Part shown: positions 1 to 6,554 of the stretch, one piece after another
Layout: every line of letters starts with the position of its first letter
Position numbering within the stretch: position 1 is the stretch's first letter
Assembly: GCF_000312045.1 (NCBI RefSeq)
Contig: NZ_HE978635.1
Location: forward strand, 835,296 to 899,295
Source of the DNA: Noviherbaspirillum massiliense JC206
Lineage (GTDB): Bacteria; Pseudomonadota; Gammaproteobacteria; Burkholderiales; Burkholderiaceae_D
DNA length: 64,000 bases
Direction: 5' to 3'
The notes under the pieces: generated by a model
What the model was told of the DNA's origin: nothing
The model's input: only the letters and a program-made list of their open reading frames with translations
Databases searched by the model: none
Translations under genes and position numbers: made by a program

Positions 1-876
1 GGACAGATCCATGTTGCCTGCGGCGATCTGGTCCGACGCCGTGGCAATGGTGTCCGTGCCGGTGCGCACTTCGCTCACGATCTTGAACAGGCTGCCATTC
101 ATTTCCTTCAAGGCTTGCAGCAGCTGGCCGACTTCATCGCGTGAGTCGACTTCGAAGCTTTGACTCAGGTCTCCGGCGGCGACACTGCTGGCCAAATGTA
201 CTGCGCTGCGCAACGAACGGGTGATGCTGCGGACCAGCATCGCACAGAAGGCGATCAATATGCCGACAAGAATGGTGACCCCGACCAGGGAACGTCCAGC
301 CCGGGACCAAAACATGGCATCGATCGTATCCACATACACCCCGGAAGCGATTACCCATCCCCACGGCGCGAACGCCTTCGCATAGGATGCCTTCATCACC
401 GGCTCCTCTGCCCCTGGCTTGGGCCACAGATAGAGAACGAAGCCCGCACCATTTTCCTTGGTGGCGCTGACAAGTTCGACAAAAACCCGCTTTCCGGTCG
501 GATCCTTGATATCGCTGACATCCCGTCCTTCCATTTCCGGTTTGATCGGGTGCATCACCGCCCTCAGATCCTTGTCGATGATGAAGAAATATTCGCTGCC
601 GCTATAGCGCAGCGCCCTTACCTCATCCGCTGCGGCCTGCTTCGCTTCGCTTTCAGGCATCTTTCCTTGCGCGGCTAGATTCTGATAGCGGCCCAGGATG
701 CCATATGCGGTTTCCACCGCCTGCCGCACGCCGGCCTTGCGTTCCTCCAGCAGCAAGGACTTCTCGGACAACAAGGAAATAACGGTCAATAACGCGATGC
801 CGATTGCCGCGCAGGCAACGACCATCCATAGCTTGGTGCCGACGCTTAACGAAAACTTTTTACTAGTGGTAACCAT
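1..876 (-). CDS. Methyl-accepting chemotaxis protein, N-terminal part (runs off the window)
   Basis: Membrane chemoreceptor that would signal to the CheA/CheW complex. The visible 292 codons start at the ATG at 874-876 and stay open to the window edge, so the signalling tip is missing. An N-terminal membrane helix (about residues 12-32) is followed by a periplasmic single-Cache-type sensor with the patterns EYFFIID, MHP and APWGWVIASGVY, typical of sCache_2 receptors. A second membrane helix (near residue 190) leads into a HAMP linker with AAGDLSQ and DEVGQL, and then the first residues of the methyl-accepting domain. The ligand cannot be predicted; small carboxylates are common for this sensor type. 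No good Shine-Dalgarno sequence lies before the chosen ATG, but it precedes the first membrane helix directly. Confidence 0.9.
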   Translation of the reverse strand, partial: MVTTSKKFSLSVGTKLWMVVACAAIGIALLTVISLLSEKSLLLEERKAGVRQAVETAYGILGRYQNLAAQGKMPESEAKQAAADEVRALRYSGSEYFFIIDKDLRAVMHPIKPEMEGRDVSDIKDPTGKRVFVELVSATKENGAGFVLYLWPKPGAEEPVMKASYAKAFAPWGWVIASGVYVDTIDAMFWSRAGRSLVGVTILVGILIAFCAMLVRSITRSLRSAVHLASSVAAGDLSQSFEVDSRDEVGQLLQALKEMNGSLFKIVSEVRTGTDTIATASDQIAAGNMDLS

Positions 877-1730
877 AAAGATGAGGTTTAAACAGACCAT
901 ATACCAGGCTGACTGGCGCGGCATGTGGCCAAGGTTCAGAGTCAATGACGGTGTGTCTCGTCTTGAAACAGGTGCATTGAAAATACTGCGATTGGCAAAT
1001 GGTTATCGACAGTAAAAACGAATTCTTTAACCTTTGGTTAAATTTGGTACACCTGCGAATGAAGCTTGGTCGATGGCTCTTGCTTGCGCCCCTTTACGTT
1101 CAAGGATGGCAAATAAGCTTCGTTTGGCAAGGACTCTGGCAACCGCCCGTACCGTTCTCCGGATGGATTCCATGACTTGTTCCCTCTTCGAACTCTTGTG
1201 CCTCGTCGAGCCTCTCGAAATGCGGCGGCATGCAGCTTGTACCGGAGTGGCGATGGGAGGCATGATTGGTTTAATCGAACCGGAATGACGCGATGGTGTC
1301 CAGATTGGAAAATCGTGTCTTTCGGCTTGGCGCGCCGGGAATTTTGGGCCTTGGTCGTCATAACATCGACACGACTTACCGCGATGTGTTGAAGAACTTG
1401 CGGCATTGTGGGAGTGCTTCACAGCAAATTTATAAAATGGTGCGATCGGTTGGCCGTCGCTACCTGTCCGAATTTCCACTTGTTTAGGGCATCGGGCAAA
1501 TGCAAACCGGCGTAAGCAGCGAGCGTCTGCTCGACGAAGGCGCCACAGGCCAAGCATGGTGCCCGCGTTGGCTGATCTGCTGAGGCAGATGGGTCTGTCG
1601 TCGCACGATTGGCTTAAAACAGCCTGATCGATTGGCCGAAGCGGAATATAGTGTAGTTTCTTGCTCTGCTCCCAAAGAACACGGATTCAGATCTCTCTGT
1701 TACCGCCACATACCAACCAAGGAGACCGCC
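877..1730. other. Intergenic stretch without a supportable gene
   Basis: Several overlapping open frames cross this stretch on both strands, but none has a ribosome-binding site, a recognisable domain or a consistent codon pattern. The left end should carry the divergent promoter of the chemoreceptor. The right end carries the leader of the glutaredoxin-like gene, with GGAGACCGCC just before its ATG. Confidence 0.5.
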
Positions 1731-2120
1731 ATGAGCCGCAGCATCCTCGACGAAGCGCATATTCATCCTGCCATCCGTGCCACCATCGAGAACAACCAAG
1801 TGGACATCGTGCGCGAGGTGCAATCGGCAATAGCAGCCCATCCCGTGGTCGTGGTTGGCATGGCGCAGAATCCTTTTCCGAAAAAGGCACGCAAGGCGCT
1901 GGACTCCGCAGGCACCGCTTACCGATACCTCGAATACGGCAGCTATTTCAGCCTATGGCGCCGCCGCCTTGCACTCAAGATGTGGACCGGATGGCCGACT
2001 TTTCCGATGGTGTTCGTGAATGGCGTATTGGTAGGCGGGGCCAGCGAGTTGCAGCAACTGATCGACAGCGGCGAATTGCGCCGCATGCTGGAAGAGAACG
2101 CGCCGATGAAGGCATCCTGA
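1731..2120 (+). CDS. Glutaredoxin-like protein lacking all cysteines
   Basis: Cytosolic protein of 129 residues with a glutaredoxin/thioredoxin-like fold. The ATG is preceded by GGAGACC at good spacing. After the beta-strand HPVVVVGM (about residues 37-44) comes AQNPFPKKARKAL, which sits where a glutaredoxin has its CPYC or CGFS centre. Then come the GWPTFPMVFVNG cis-proline segment and the VGGASELQQLI glutathione-loop equivalent, both well kept. The protein contains no cysteine, so it cannot catalyse thiol-disulfide exchange or bind an Fe-S cluster through a glutaredoxin cysteine. The fold match is strong and the lost activity is read directly from the sequence; a structural or regulatory role is inference. 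It appears monocistronic. Confidence 0.8.
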   Translation: MSRSILDEAHIHPAIRATIENNQVDIVREVQSAIAAHPVVVVGMAQNPFPKKARKALDSAGTAYRYLEYGSYFSLWRRRLALKMWTGWPTFPMVFVNGVLVGGASELQQLIDSGELRRMLEENAPMKAS

Positions 2121-2196
2121 ACAGACTGGCATGTGAACGACGCACGACAAGATTCCGTGCGCCCTGCTTTGCGAGCCGCAGACGTTCAGACGCTCG

Positions 2197-2664
2197 CTAA
2201 TGCGCCCAGAATCTCATTTCGCCCTGCATTGAAAGGGTTCCATTCAGGTTCATGCGCCCGAGGCTCGCTGAGGAACTTGCGATCGGATCTGTTTGCACCG
2301 TCATGGATTCGAAGCCGAAGTCAGTGAATTTCACGTATTGCGGCAGCGTCAGCGCCATGTAGTCCGTACCGTCCGGTTTCTTTTGTGTGCTGATGCCGTA
2401 ATCGTGCAGCTCGAGTTTGCCGCGCAACTCATTGAACATGAGGTAGGTGGTCTGACCATCCACATGGAAGCCCAAAGACAGGCGGGCTCCCGGAAACGCT
2501 CCTGCCAGCGACGGATCGTTCAGTGAGAGTTTCACCGAAAATGCGACCCCATCCCGCCCGCTGATTTCGGCCAAGTCACTGTCCTCGATCGGAACCAGCC
2601 CTTGCGCTGCCACATTGCCGCTCAAGAGCAGGACGGCGACAATGGAAAATAGCTTTCTTCGCAT
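2197..2664 (-). CDS. FilA-like (DUF6160-type) exported protein, paralogue 1
   Basis: Exported protein of 155 residues. A signal peptide (MRRKLFSIVAVLLLSGNVAAQ) is followed by LVPIEDSDLAEISGRDGV, the motif shared by all five paralogues in this locus. The rest alternates beta-strand-like segments and ends in FWAH. It is the last gene of a tight minus-strand run, starting one base after the stop of the gene upstream. The family resembles the FilA/DUF6160 proteins of the putative fil pilus system described in Acinetobacter; that link comes from memory of the family and from the FilB-like C39 peptidase nearby. The molecular function is unknown. The start at 2664 was chosen because it begins a classical signal peptide; an extension to 2847 would overlap the neighbour. 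Confidence 0.75.
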   Translation of the reverse strand: MRRKLFSIVAVLLLSGNVAAQGLVPIEDSDLAEISGRDGVAFSVKLSLNDPSLAGAFPGARLSLGFHVDGQTTYLMFNELRGKLELHDYGISTQKKPDGTDYMALTLPQYVKFTDFGFESMTVQTDPIASSSASLGRMNLNGTLSMQGEMRFWAH

Positions 2665-2665
2665 C

Positions 2666-3697
2666 TTATGGCTTGAATTTAACGTCCATGTACTGGATCT
2701 GAATTGACCCGATATGGCTGGCTCCCAGATCAACGCTGCCCGTACCGCTGCGGAACGAGAGATTTGCGATCTGCATGCCCCCCATGGGCGCCCCATTTGC
2801 ATCCGGCCAATCGATTCCAACGTGCATGGTGGAATTGCCAGCGGCATCCGTCACTGCGTTGAAGATGCCGGGTTGCGAGGCCACGTCAGCGATGCGCCAG
2901 GGTGTATTGAGGATATTTCCATTGCTGTCGACCGCGCCTATGCGCAGACCGCTGATGTTCATCTGTTCCGTTACCGAGGCTGGTTCAGCCAGATTGACAT
3001 CATCGCGCCCCCGCGGCCGTAGCAGCAGGTTGCCAATATCCATGCGCAATCCAAGACCGAAAGCGATGCCATCCCCGTTACGTGGCGTAGACCACTGCAT
3101 GCCCCCGCCAAGGAAAGCAACATCCTTGAAGATCATGCTGCCGGCATCGAACGCCAGCCCGTTCGCATCCGTTCCCCAGTCGAAGGCAGTTTGCCAGCGT
3201 ACCAGGCCGCTCGCGTTGGCGGGAAACGCCAGATTGACCACGTCAGCCATGCCGGCGGCGCCGCGTACCACTTCCATGCGGTAAGGATCAGAGAATGGGT
3301 TGTTCAGGTCGTCTGAACGCGAGATGTGCGGATTGGCGAGATAGTATTGGGCGTTGGAGCCGGGGGCGTAATAGGTAAAGCGAGCATCGCCCGACAGCGA
3401 GAAATTGGAAAAATCAAAGCTCAGGCCATCGCGCCCTTGTACAGCTGAGAGCGCAGTGTCGCTTAGCGGAAGCATGCCTTCCGCCGAGGCGCTGGCGTGG
3501 AAGGAAAATGCCAGCATCGCGCCCAGCATCGCCATGCGAACAGCATTAATCGTCGGGGAAAACAGAATGCTCCGCAACGCGCCCTTGCTCCTTTGGGATT
3601 GCAAGCGCTTGCGGATCATCAGGGCAAAGAGATTCATTGCGCGATGACGTGACCCTTTCTTCATCTCACGCAGAGAATTACAGTGCATTGAAGGCAT
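2666..3697 (-). CDS. FilA-like exported protein, paralogue 2 (343 residues)
   Basis: Larger member of the paralogue family. GGAGACCGCC precedes the chosen ATG (3695-3697). This gives an unusually long, basic N-terminus before the hydrophobic segment MAMLGAMLAFSFHASASA, so the true start may instead be an internal methionine such as the one at 3637. After the signal comes MLPLSDTALSAVQGRDGL, the family motif. The body is rich in Gly, Asn and Asp and in alternating hydrophobics, which suggests a beta-solenoid or beta-sandwich surface protein. Unlike paralogue 1 it does not end in W-A-H. It is separated from its upstream neighbour by 15 bases and from its downstream neighbour by one, so the three genes probably form one transcript. 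Confidence 0.75.
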   Translation of the reverse strand: MPSMHCNSLREMKKGSRHRAMNLFALMIRKRLQSQRSKGALRSILFSPTINAVRMAMLGAMLAFSFHASASAEGMLPLSDTALSAVQGRDGLSFDFSNFSLSGDARFTYYAPGSNAQYYLANPHISRSDDLNNPFSDPYRMEVVRGAAGMADVVNLAFPANASGLVRWQTAFDWGTDANGLAFDAGSMIFKDVAFLGGGMQWSTPRNGDGIAFGLGLRMDIGNLLLRPRGRDDVNLAEPASVTEQMNISGLRIGAVDSNGNILNTPWRIADVASQPGIFNAVTDAAGNSTMHVGIDWPDANGAPMGGMQIANLSFRSGTGSVDLGASHIGSIQIQYMDVKFKP

Positions 3698-3712
3698 GGC
3701 GGTCTCCATTTC

Positions 3713-4510
3713 CTAACGGACCAGCGGCATGTTGGGTGGCGGTGCTGCATTGACGTTTAATGCAGTGAGCCGGTCGCGCCAGTTGAGCCAGAATCCGGCT
3801 CGGGCAATATCCGGCACTTGCGTCGTACCCGGCGGAGCCTGGAATTGCACATCATTCTTAAGCACCGAAATCCAGAAGTCCCGGCTGGCACCAGTACTGT
3901 CACCTGCCCGGACGCCACCAATCTGTGCCAGGCTCAGGCAGGAGGCAGCTGTACAGCTTCCATCCCAGCGCTTGCCACCGCCCGCGTCGGTGCGGGAATC
4001 AAGGGTGCCGGCGGCGCCACCGTCAATCAGCATGGAGCCACTCAGTGTTTTCAGGGTGAGGCCGATGTCGCCGGCAATACTGTCGAAGCCGAATCGCAGG
4101 CCCACAACTTCGCGGGTAGAAGCATCACCCACGTTGCGGTAAACAAACTCGACATAGGGGTTGGTGATTTTTACCAGGCGCTGTGCGTCGCTCGCGTCAC
4201 TGCGCCCGAACTGCAGCAAAGGCATGTCAATATCCGCACCCGTGCCGTTACGGGCGGCATAGTTGTATTCGCCCAAACGAATATCACGCAAGTTGGCATT
4301 CAGGGTCACATCGGCGCCGAATGCGATGCGCGTGAAGTCGAATCCACCGTAACTGCTGTTGCTCAAGTCTATCAATCCTTGTGCATGGGTCGCAGACAAT
4401 TCCTGTTCTGACAATTCATGCAACTGGGCCGAGGCAGTGCCGACGCAAAGCAGCGCAGCACACATCGCAGTCAGCAGGCGAAGGGCAGCAAACTTGAGGA
4501 GATTCTTCAT
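3713..4510 (-). CDS. FilA-like exported protein, paralogue 3 (265 residues)
   Basis: Exported protein with a clear signal peptide (MKNLLKFAALRLL to GTASA) followed by a divergent family motif, LHELSEQELSATHAQGL. The body is Gly/Asp/Asn-rich and probably beta-structured. It has one cysteine pair, in the segment DGSCTAASC, which could form a periplasmic disulfide. It is the first gene of a three-gene minus-strand run (paralogues 3, 2, 1). The stop lies 15 bases before the next start. The motif keeps E-L-S but has lost the G-x-D-G ending, so if a peptidase recognises that element this protein may be processed differently or not at all. Function unknown. Confidence 0.75.
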   Translation of the reverse strand: MKNLLKFAALRLLTAMCAALLCVGTASAQLHELSEQELSATHAQGLIDLSNSSYGGFDFTRIAFGADVTLNANLRDIRLGEYNYAARNGTGADIDMPLLQFGRSDASDAQRLVKITNPYVEFVYRNVGDASTREVVGLRFGFDSIAGDIGLTLKTLSGSMLIDGGAAGTLDSRTDAGGGKRWDGSCTAASCLSLAQIGGVRAGDSTGASRDFWISVLKNDVQFQAPPGTTQVPDIARAGFWLNWRDRLTALNVNAAPPPNMPLVR

Positions 4511-4550
4511 TTTTCAGCGATGAGACACCAATTCAGGAGCTTCATGAATG

Positions 4551-4576
4551 CGACCCCCAGTTGCTACCGGGGGCCG
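4551..4576 (-). terminator. Hairpin terminator of paralogue 4
   Basis: Ten-base arms (4551-4560 and 4567-4576) around a six-base loop. Two of the ten pairs work only as G-U wobbles in the minus-strand RNA, so the fold is favoured in the transcript of the gene ending at 4623. No long U-run follows. The counterpart downstream of paralogue 5 is a perfect hairpin at 5559-5584. Confidence 0.5.
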
Positions 4577-4622
4577 CAAGCTTTGGTGCTAGGTCACAAA
4601 CTCTCGCCCTGACGACGGGAGA

Positions 4623-5120
4623 TTAGTGAGCCCAGATCCAGACCTGAGTGCCGCGCAGGTCGATGTCGTTCATTGCGATGCGGCCGAAGGAAGCAGTGCT
4701 GCCACCCATCGTGATGGAAGCAACCGACATGTCGAGCAGCGCAGCGGTGGGCAGAGTGACTTGCGCAGCGGTCGGGATGGCAATTTGAACAACGTCGCTA
4801 GCCGGGTTGAAGAAGGAACCATCTACGCCGGTTGCAGTGCGGATCGCACCGAAGTGAGCACCGCTGATCACGTCGATCGTGGCAGCGATCAAGCCGGTGA
4901 AGCCGATGTTGTTGAAGCTAACCGAAGCGCCCGTTGCACCCTCGGTGGTGTTCGTGTACTGGAACGAACCGACGTTGACGTTCAGGCTGGCAGCGATCGA
5001 CACACCGTCCTGGCCGGAAACCTGGCTCAGGCCTTCGTCAGCGATCGGGGTCATGGCGGAAGCAGCAACAGCAACGGCGGACAGAACGGCGGCCAGGCCT
5101 GCTTTTTTGATGAATTTCAT
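4623..5120 (-). CDS. FilA-like exported protein, paralogue 4 (165 residues)
   Basis: Exported protein. The signal peptide (MKFIKKAGLAAVLSA to ASA) is followed immediately by MTPIADEGLSQVSGQDGV, the clearest version of the family motif. A compact Ala/Val/Ser/Gly-rich domain follows and ends in VWIWAH. GGAGAC precedes the start at good spacing. It is a recent duplicate of paralogue 5: the signal peptides, motifs, most of the body, the last residues and the flanking DNA agree. It has its own promoter region and terminator rather than being part of the three-gene run. The low-complexity, Cys-free, strand-rich composition suits a secreted structural subunit; this is inference, and no function is established here. 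Confidence 0.8.
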   Translation of the reverse strand: MKFIKKAGLAAVLSAVAVAASAMTPIADEGLSQVSGQDGVSIAASLNVNVGSFQYTNTTEGATGASVSFNNIGFTGLIAATIDVISGAHFGAIRTATGVDGSFFNPASDVVQIAIPTAAQVTLPTAALLDMSVASITMGGSTASFGRIAMNDIDLRGTQVWIWAH

Positions 5121-5315
5121 GGTGTAGTCTCCAAATATAAGTAGCGGGTTTAATTCTTAAAGGGTTCCTCAACTACCGCATCCGCCTGCTCCTCGTTCCT
5201 CTTGGGAACCATTACGGTGAGCCGCCGGTATAAGCACCCCGTGGGGCATAGCGCTTTGCGGAACTTAATAATAAGACAACGTCCGCAAGTGGCACCCATG
5301 GTTCAGACTGACCTG

Positions 5316-5337
5316 CGAAGCCAAATCCTTGGCTTCG
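5316..5337. promoter_or_regulatory. Inverted repeat upstream of paralogue 4
   Basis: Perfect 9-base arms CGAAGCCAA and TTGGCTTCG separated by ATCC, 196 bases before the start of the 4623-5120 gene. The same element occurs 192 bases before its duplicate with the outer pair changed from C-G to T-A, which keeps the symmetry. It may be an operator for a dimeric regulator (the MalT-type regulator at 6555-9350 is a candidate) or a 5' leader hairpin. Confidence 0.55.
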
Positions 5338-5558
5338 AGAGCCACCCCTATCAAGCAGCTTTTTCAGTTTGATTTTTGTTCTGGATTGGCGCGAGGGGAC
5401 TAACTGGAACAGCAAGGCAGGACAAGCAACTCAATTCAAGAGAATGCTTTCTGCGCACATCCTGGCCAGTTTCCTGGCATTTGAGCTACATGAAAAAAAT
5501 GAGAACGGCGTGATGTTTCACTGCATATATCCGCCTGTGCGCCAGCAAAAGTTCTATA

Positions 5559-5584
5559 CGGCCCTTGACGCTAGTCAAGGGCCG
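5559..5584 (-). terminator. Hairpin terminator of paralogue 5
   Basis: Perfect 11-base arms (5559-5569 and 5574-5584) with a GCTA loop, 47 bases past the stop of the gene at 5631-6137. On the minus strand it is followed by an A/T-rich run with four T residues. This is a strong factor-independent terminator candidate that separates the two duplicated genes. Confidence 0.7.
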
Positions 5585-5630
5585 CAAGCTTTGGCACTAG
5601 TTCACCAACTCTCGTATTGGCGACGGAATA

Positions 5631-6137
5631 TTAGTGAGCCCAGATCCAGACCGAAGTGCCGCGCAGATCGATGTCAGTCAGGGCAATCTTACCGAAGGAA
5701 GCATCGCTGCCATTCATCTTGATGGCGGCAACCGACATGTCGAGCAGCGCAGCGGTGGGCAGGGTGACTTTCGATGCATCCGGAATGGCGATTTGCACAA
5801 CGTCGCTGGCGACATTGAAGAAGCTGCCGTCAACTACCGGTGTCGGAGATCCAGTGCCGAGCTTGCGGATTTCAGCGAAGTGAGCGCCGTTGATCACGTC
5901 GATGGTTGCAGCGATCAAGCCCGTGAACTTGATGTCATTAAAGCTGATCGAGGCACTCTCGGTGGTGTTGGTGTACTGGAACGAACCGACATTGACGTTC
6001 AGGCTGGCTGCGAGCGACACGCCGTCCTGGCCGGAAACCTGGCTCAGGCCTTCGTCAGCGATCGGGGTCATGGCGGAAGCAGCAACTGCGACTGCAGACA
6101 GAGCGGCGGCAACGCCTGCTTTCATTGCAAATTTCAT
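5631..6137 (-). CDS. FilA-like exported protein, paralogue 5 (168 residues)
   Basis: Near-copy of paralogue 4. The signal peptide is MKFAMKAGVAAALSA to ASA and is followed by MTPIADEGLSQVSGQDGV; the protein ends in VWIWAH. The main differences are a small insertion (GTGSPTPVV region) and scattered substitutions in the body. GGAGAC precedes the start, with leader sequence nearly identical to that of its twin. The frame is open further upstream to 6239, but the signal peptide and ribosome-binding site fix the start at 6137. It lies next to, and diverges from, the large regulator gene, which makes it a likely regulatory target. Function unknown; probably a secreted or surface subunit. Confidence 0.8.
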   Translation of the reverse strand: MKFAMKAGVAAALSAVAVAASAMTPIADEGLSQVSGQDGVSLAASLNVNVGSFQYTNTTESASISFNDIKFTGLIAATIDVINGAHFAEIRKLGTGSPTPVVDGSFFNVASDVVQIAIPDASKVTLPTAALLDMSVAAIKMNGSDASFGKIALTDIDLRGTSVWIWAH

Positions 6138-6328
6138 GGTGTAGTCTCCAAATTTAAGTAGCGGGTTTAGTTCTTGAAAAGGTTCCTCAACTGCCGCATT
6201 CGCCTGCTCTTCGTTCCTTTTGGGAACCACACGCTGCACGTTGATTCAGCATGCCGTTAAGCAAGGCGCCGTGCGGATGTTGATAATAAGACAATGGAAA
6301 CCATTGGCGTGCTTCTGAGCATTACTCC

Positions 6329-6350
6329 TGAAGCCAAATCCTTGGCTTCA
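6329..6350. promoter_or_regulatory. Inverted repeat upstream of paralogue 5
   Basis: Perfect 9-base arms TGAAGCCAA and TTGGCTTCA around ATCC, 192 bases upstream of the 5631-6137 gene, between it and the divergent regulator. Same element as at 5316-5337, with a compensated outer base pair. Confidence 0.55.
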
Positions 6351-6554
6351 AAAGCCACCCGCGTTAGCGGTAATTTCTGCCGGTCTGACATGGTTGATGG
6401 GTATTTTCCTTAAAGAAATGTTTGGCGCAGCATTCTTGCTGGACAGAACTGGAACAGATCCTTTATAGTTTTCTTGACAATTCCCTGTAGCCTTACTTTT
6501 TCAGGCACTGACTCAGGAAAGTATTTCCCTGACCTCCTTACTTGCGTGGCATCA

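Noticed and set aside
1027-1557. Open frames between the chemoreceptor and the glutaredoxin-like gene
   Set aside because: Overlapping frames on both strands, no ribosome-binding sites, Arg/Pro-rich shadows.
6474-6554. TTG start adding 27 residues to the MalT-type regulator, or its TTGACA as a -35 box
   Set aside because: The extra residues show no conservation pattern, and no -10 box lies at proper spacing after TTGACA.
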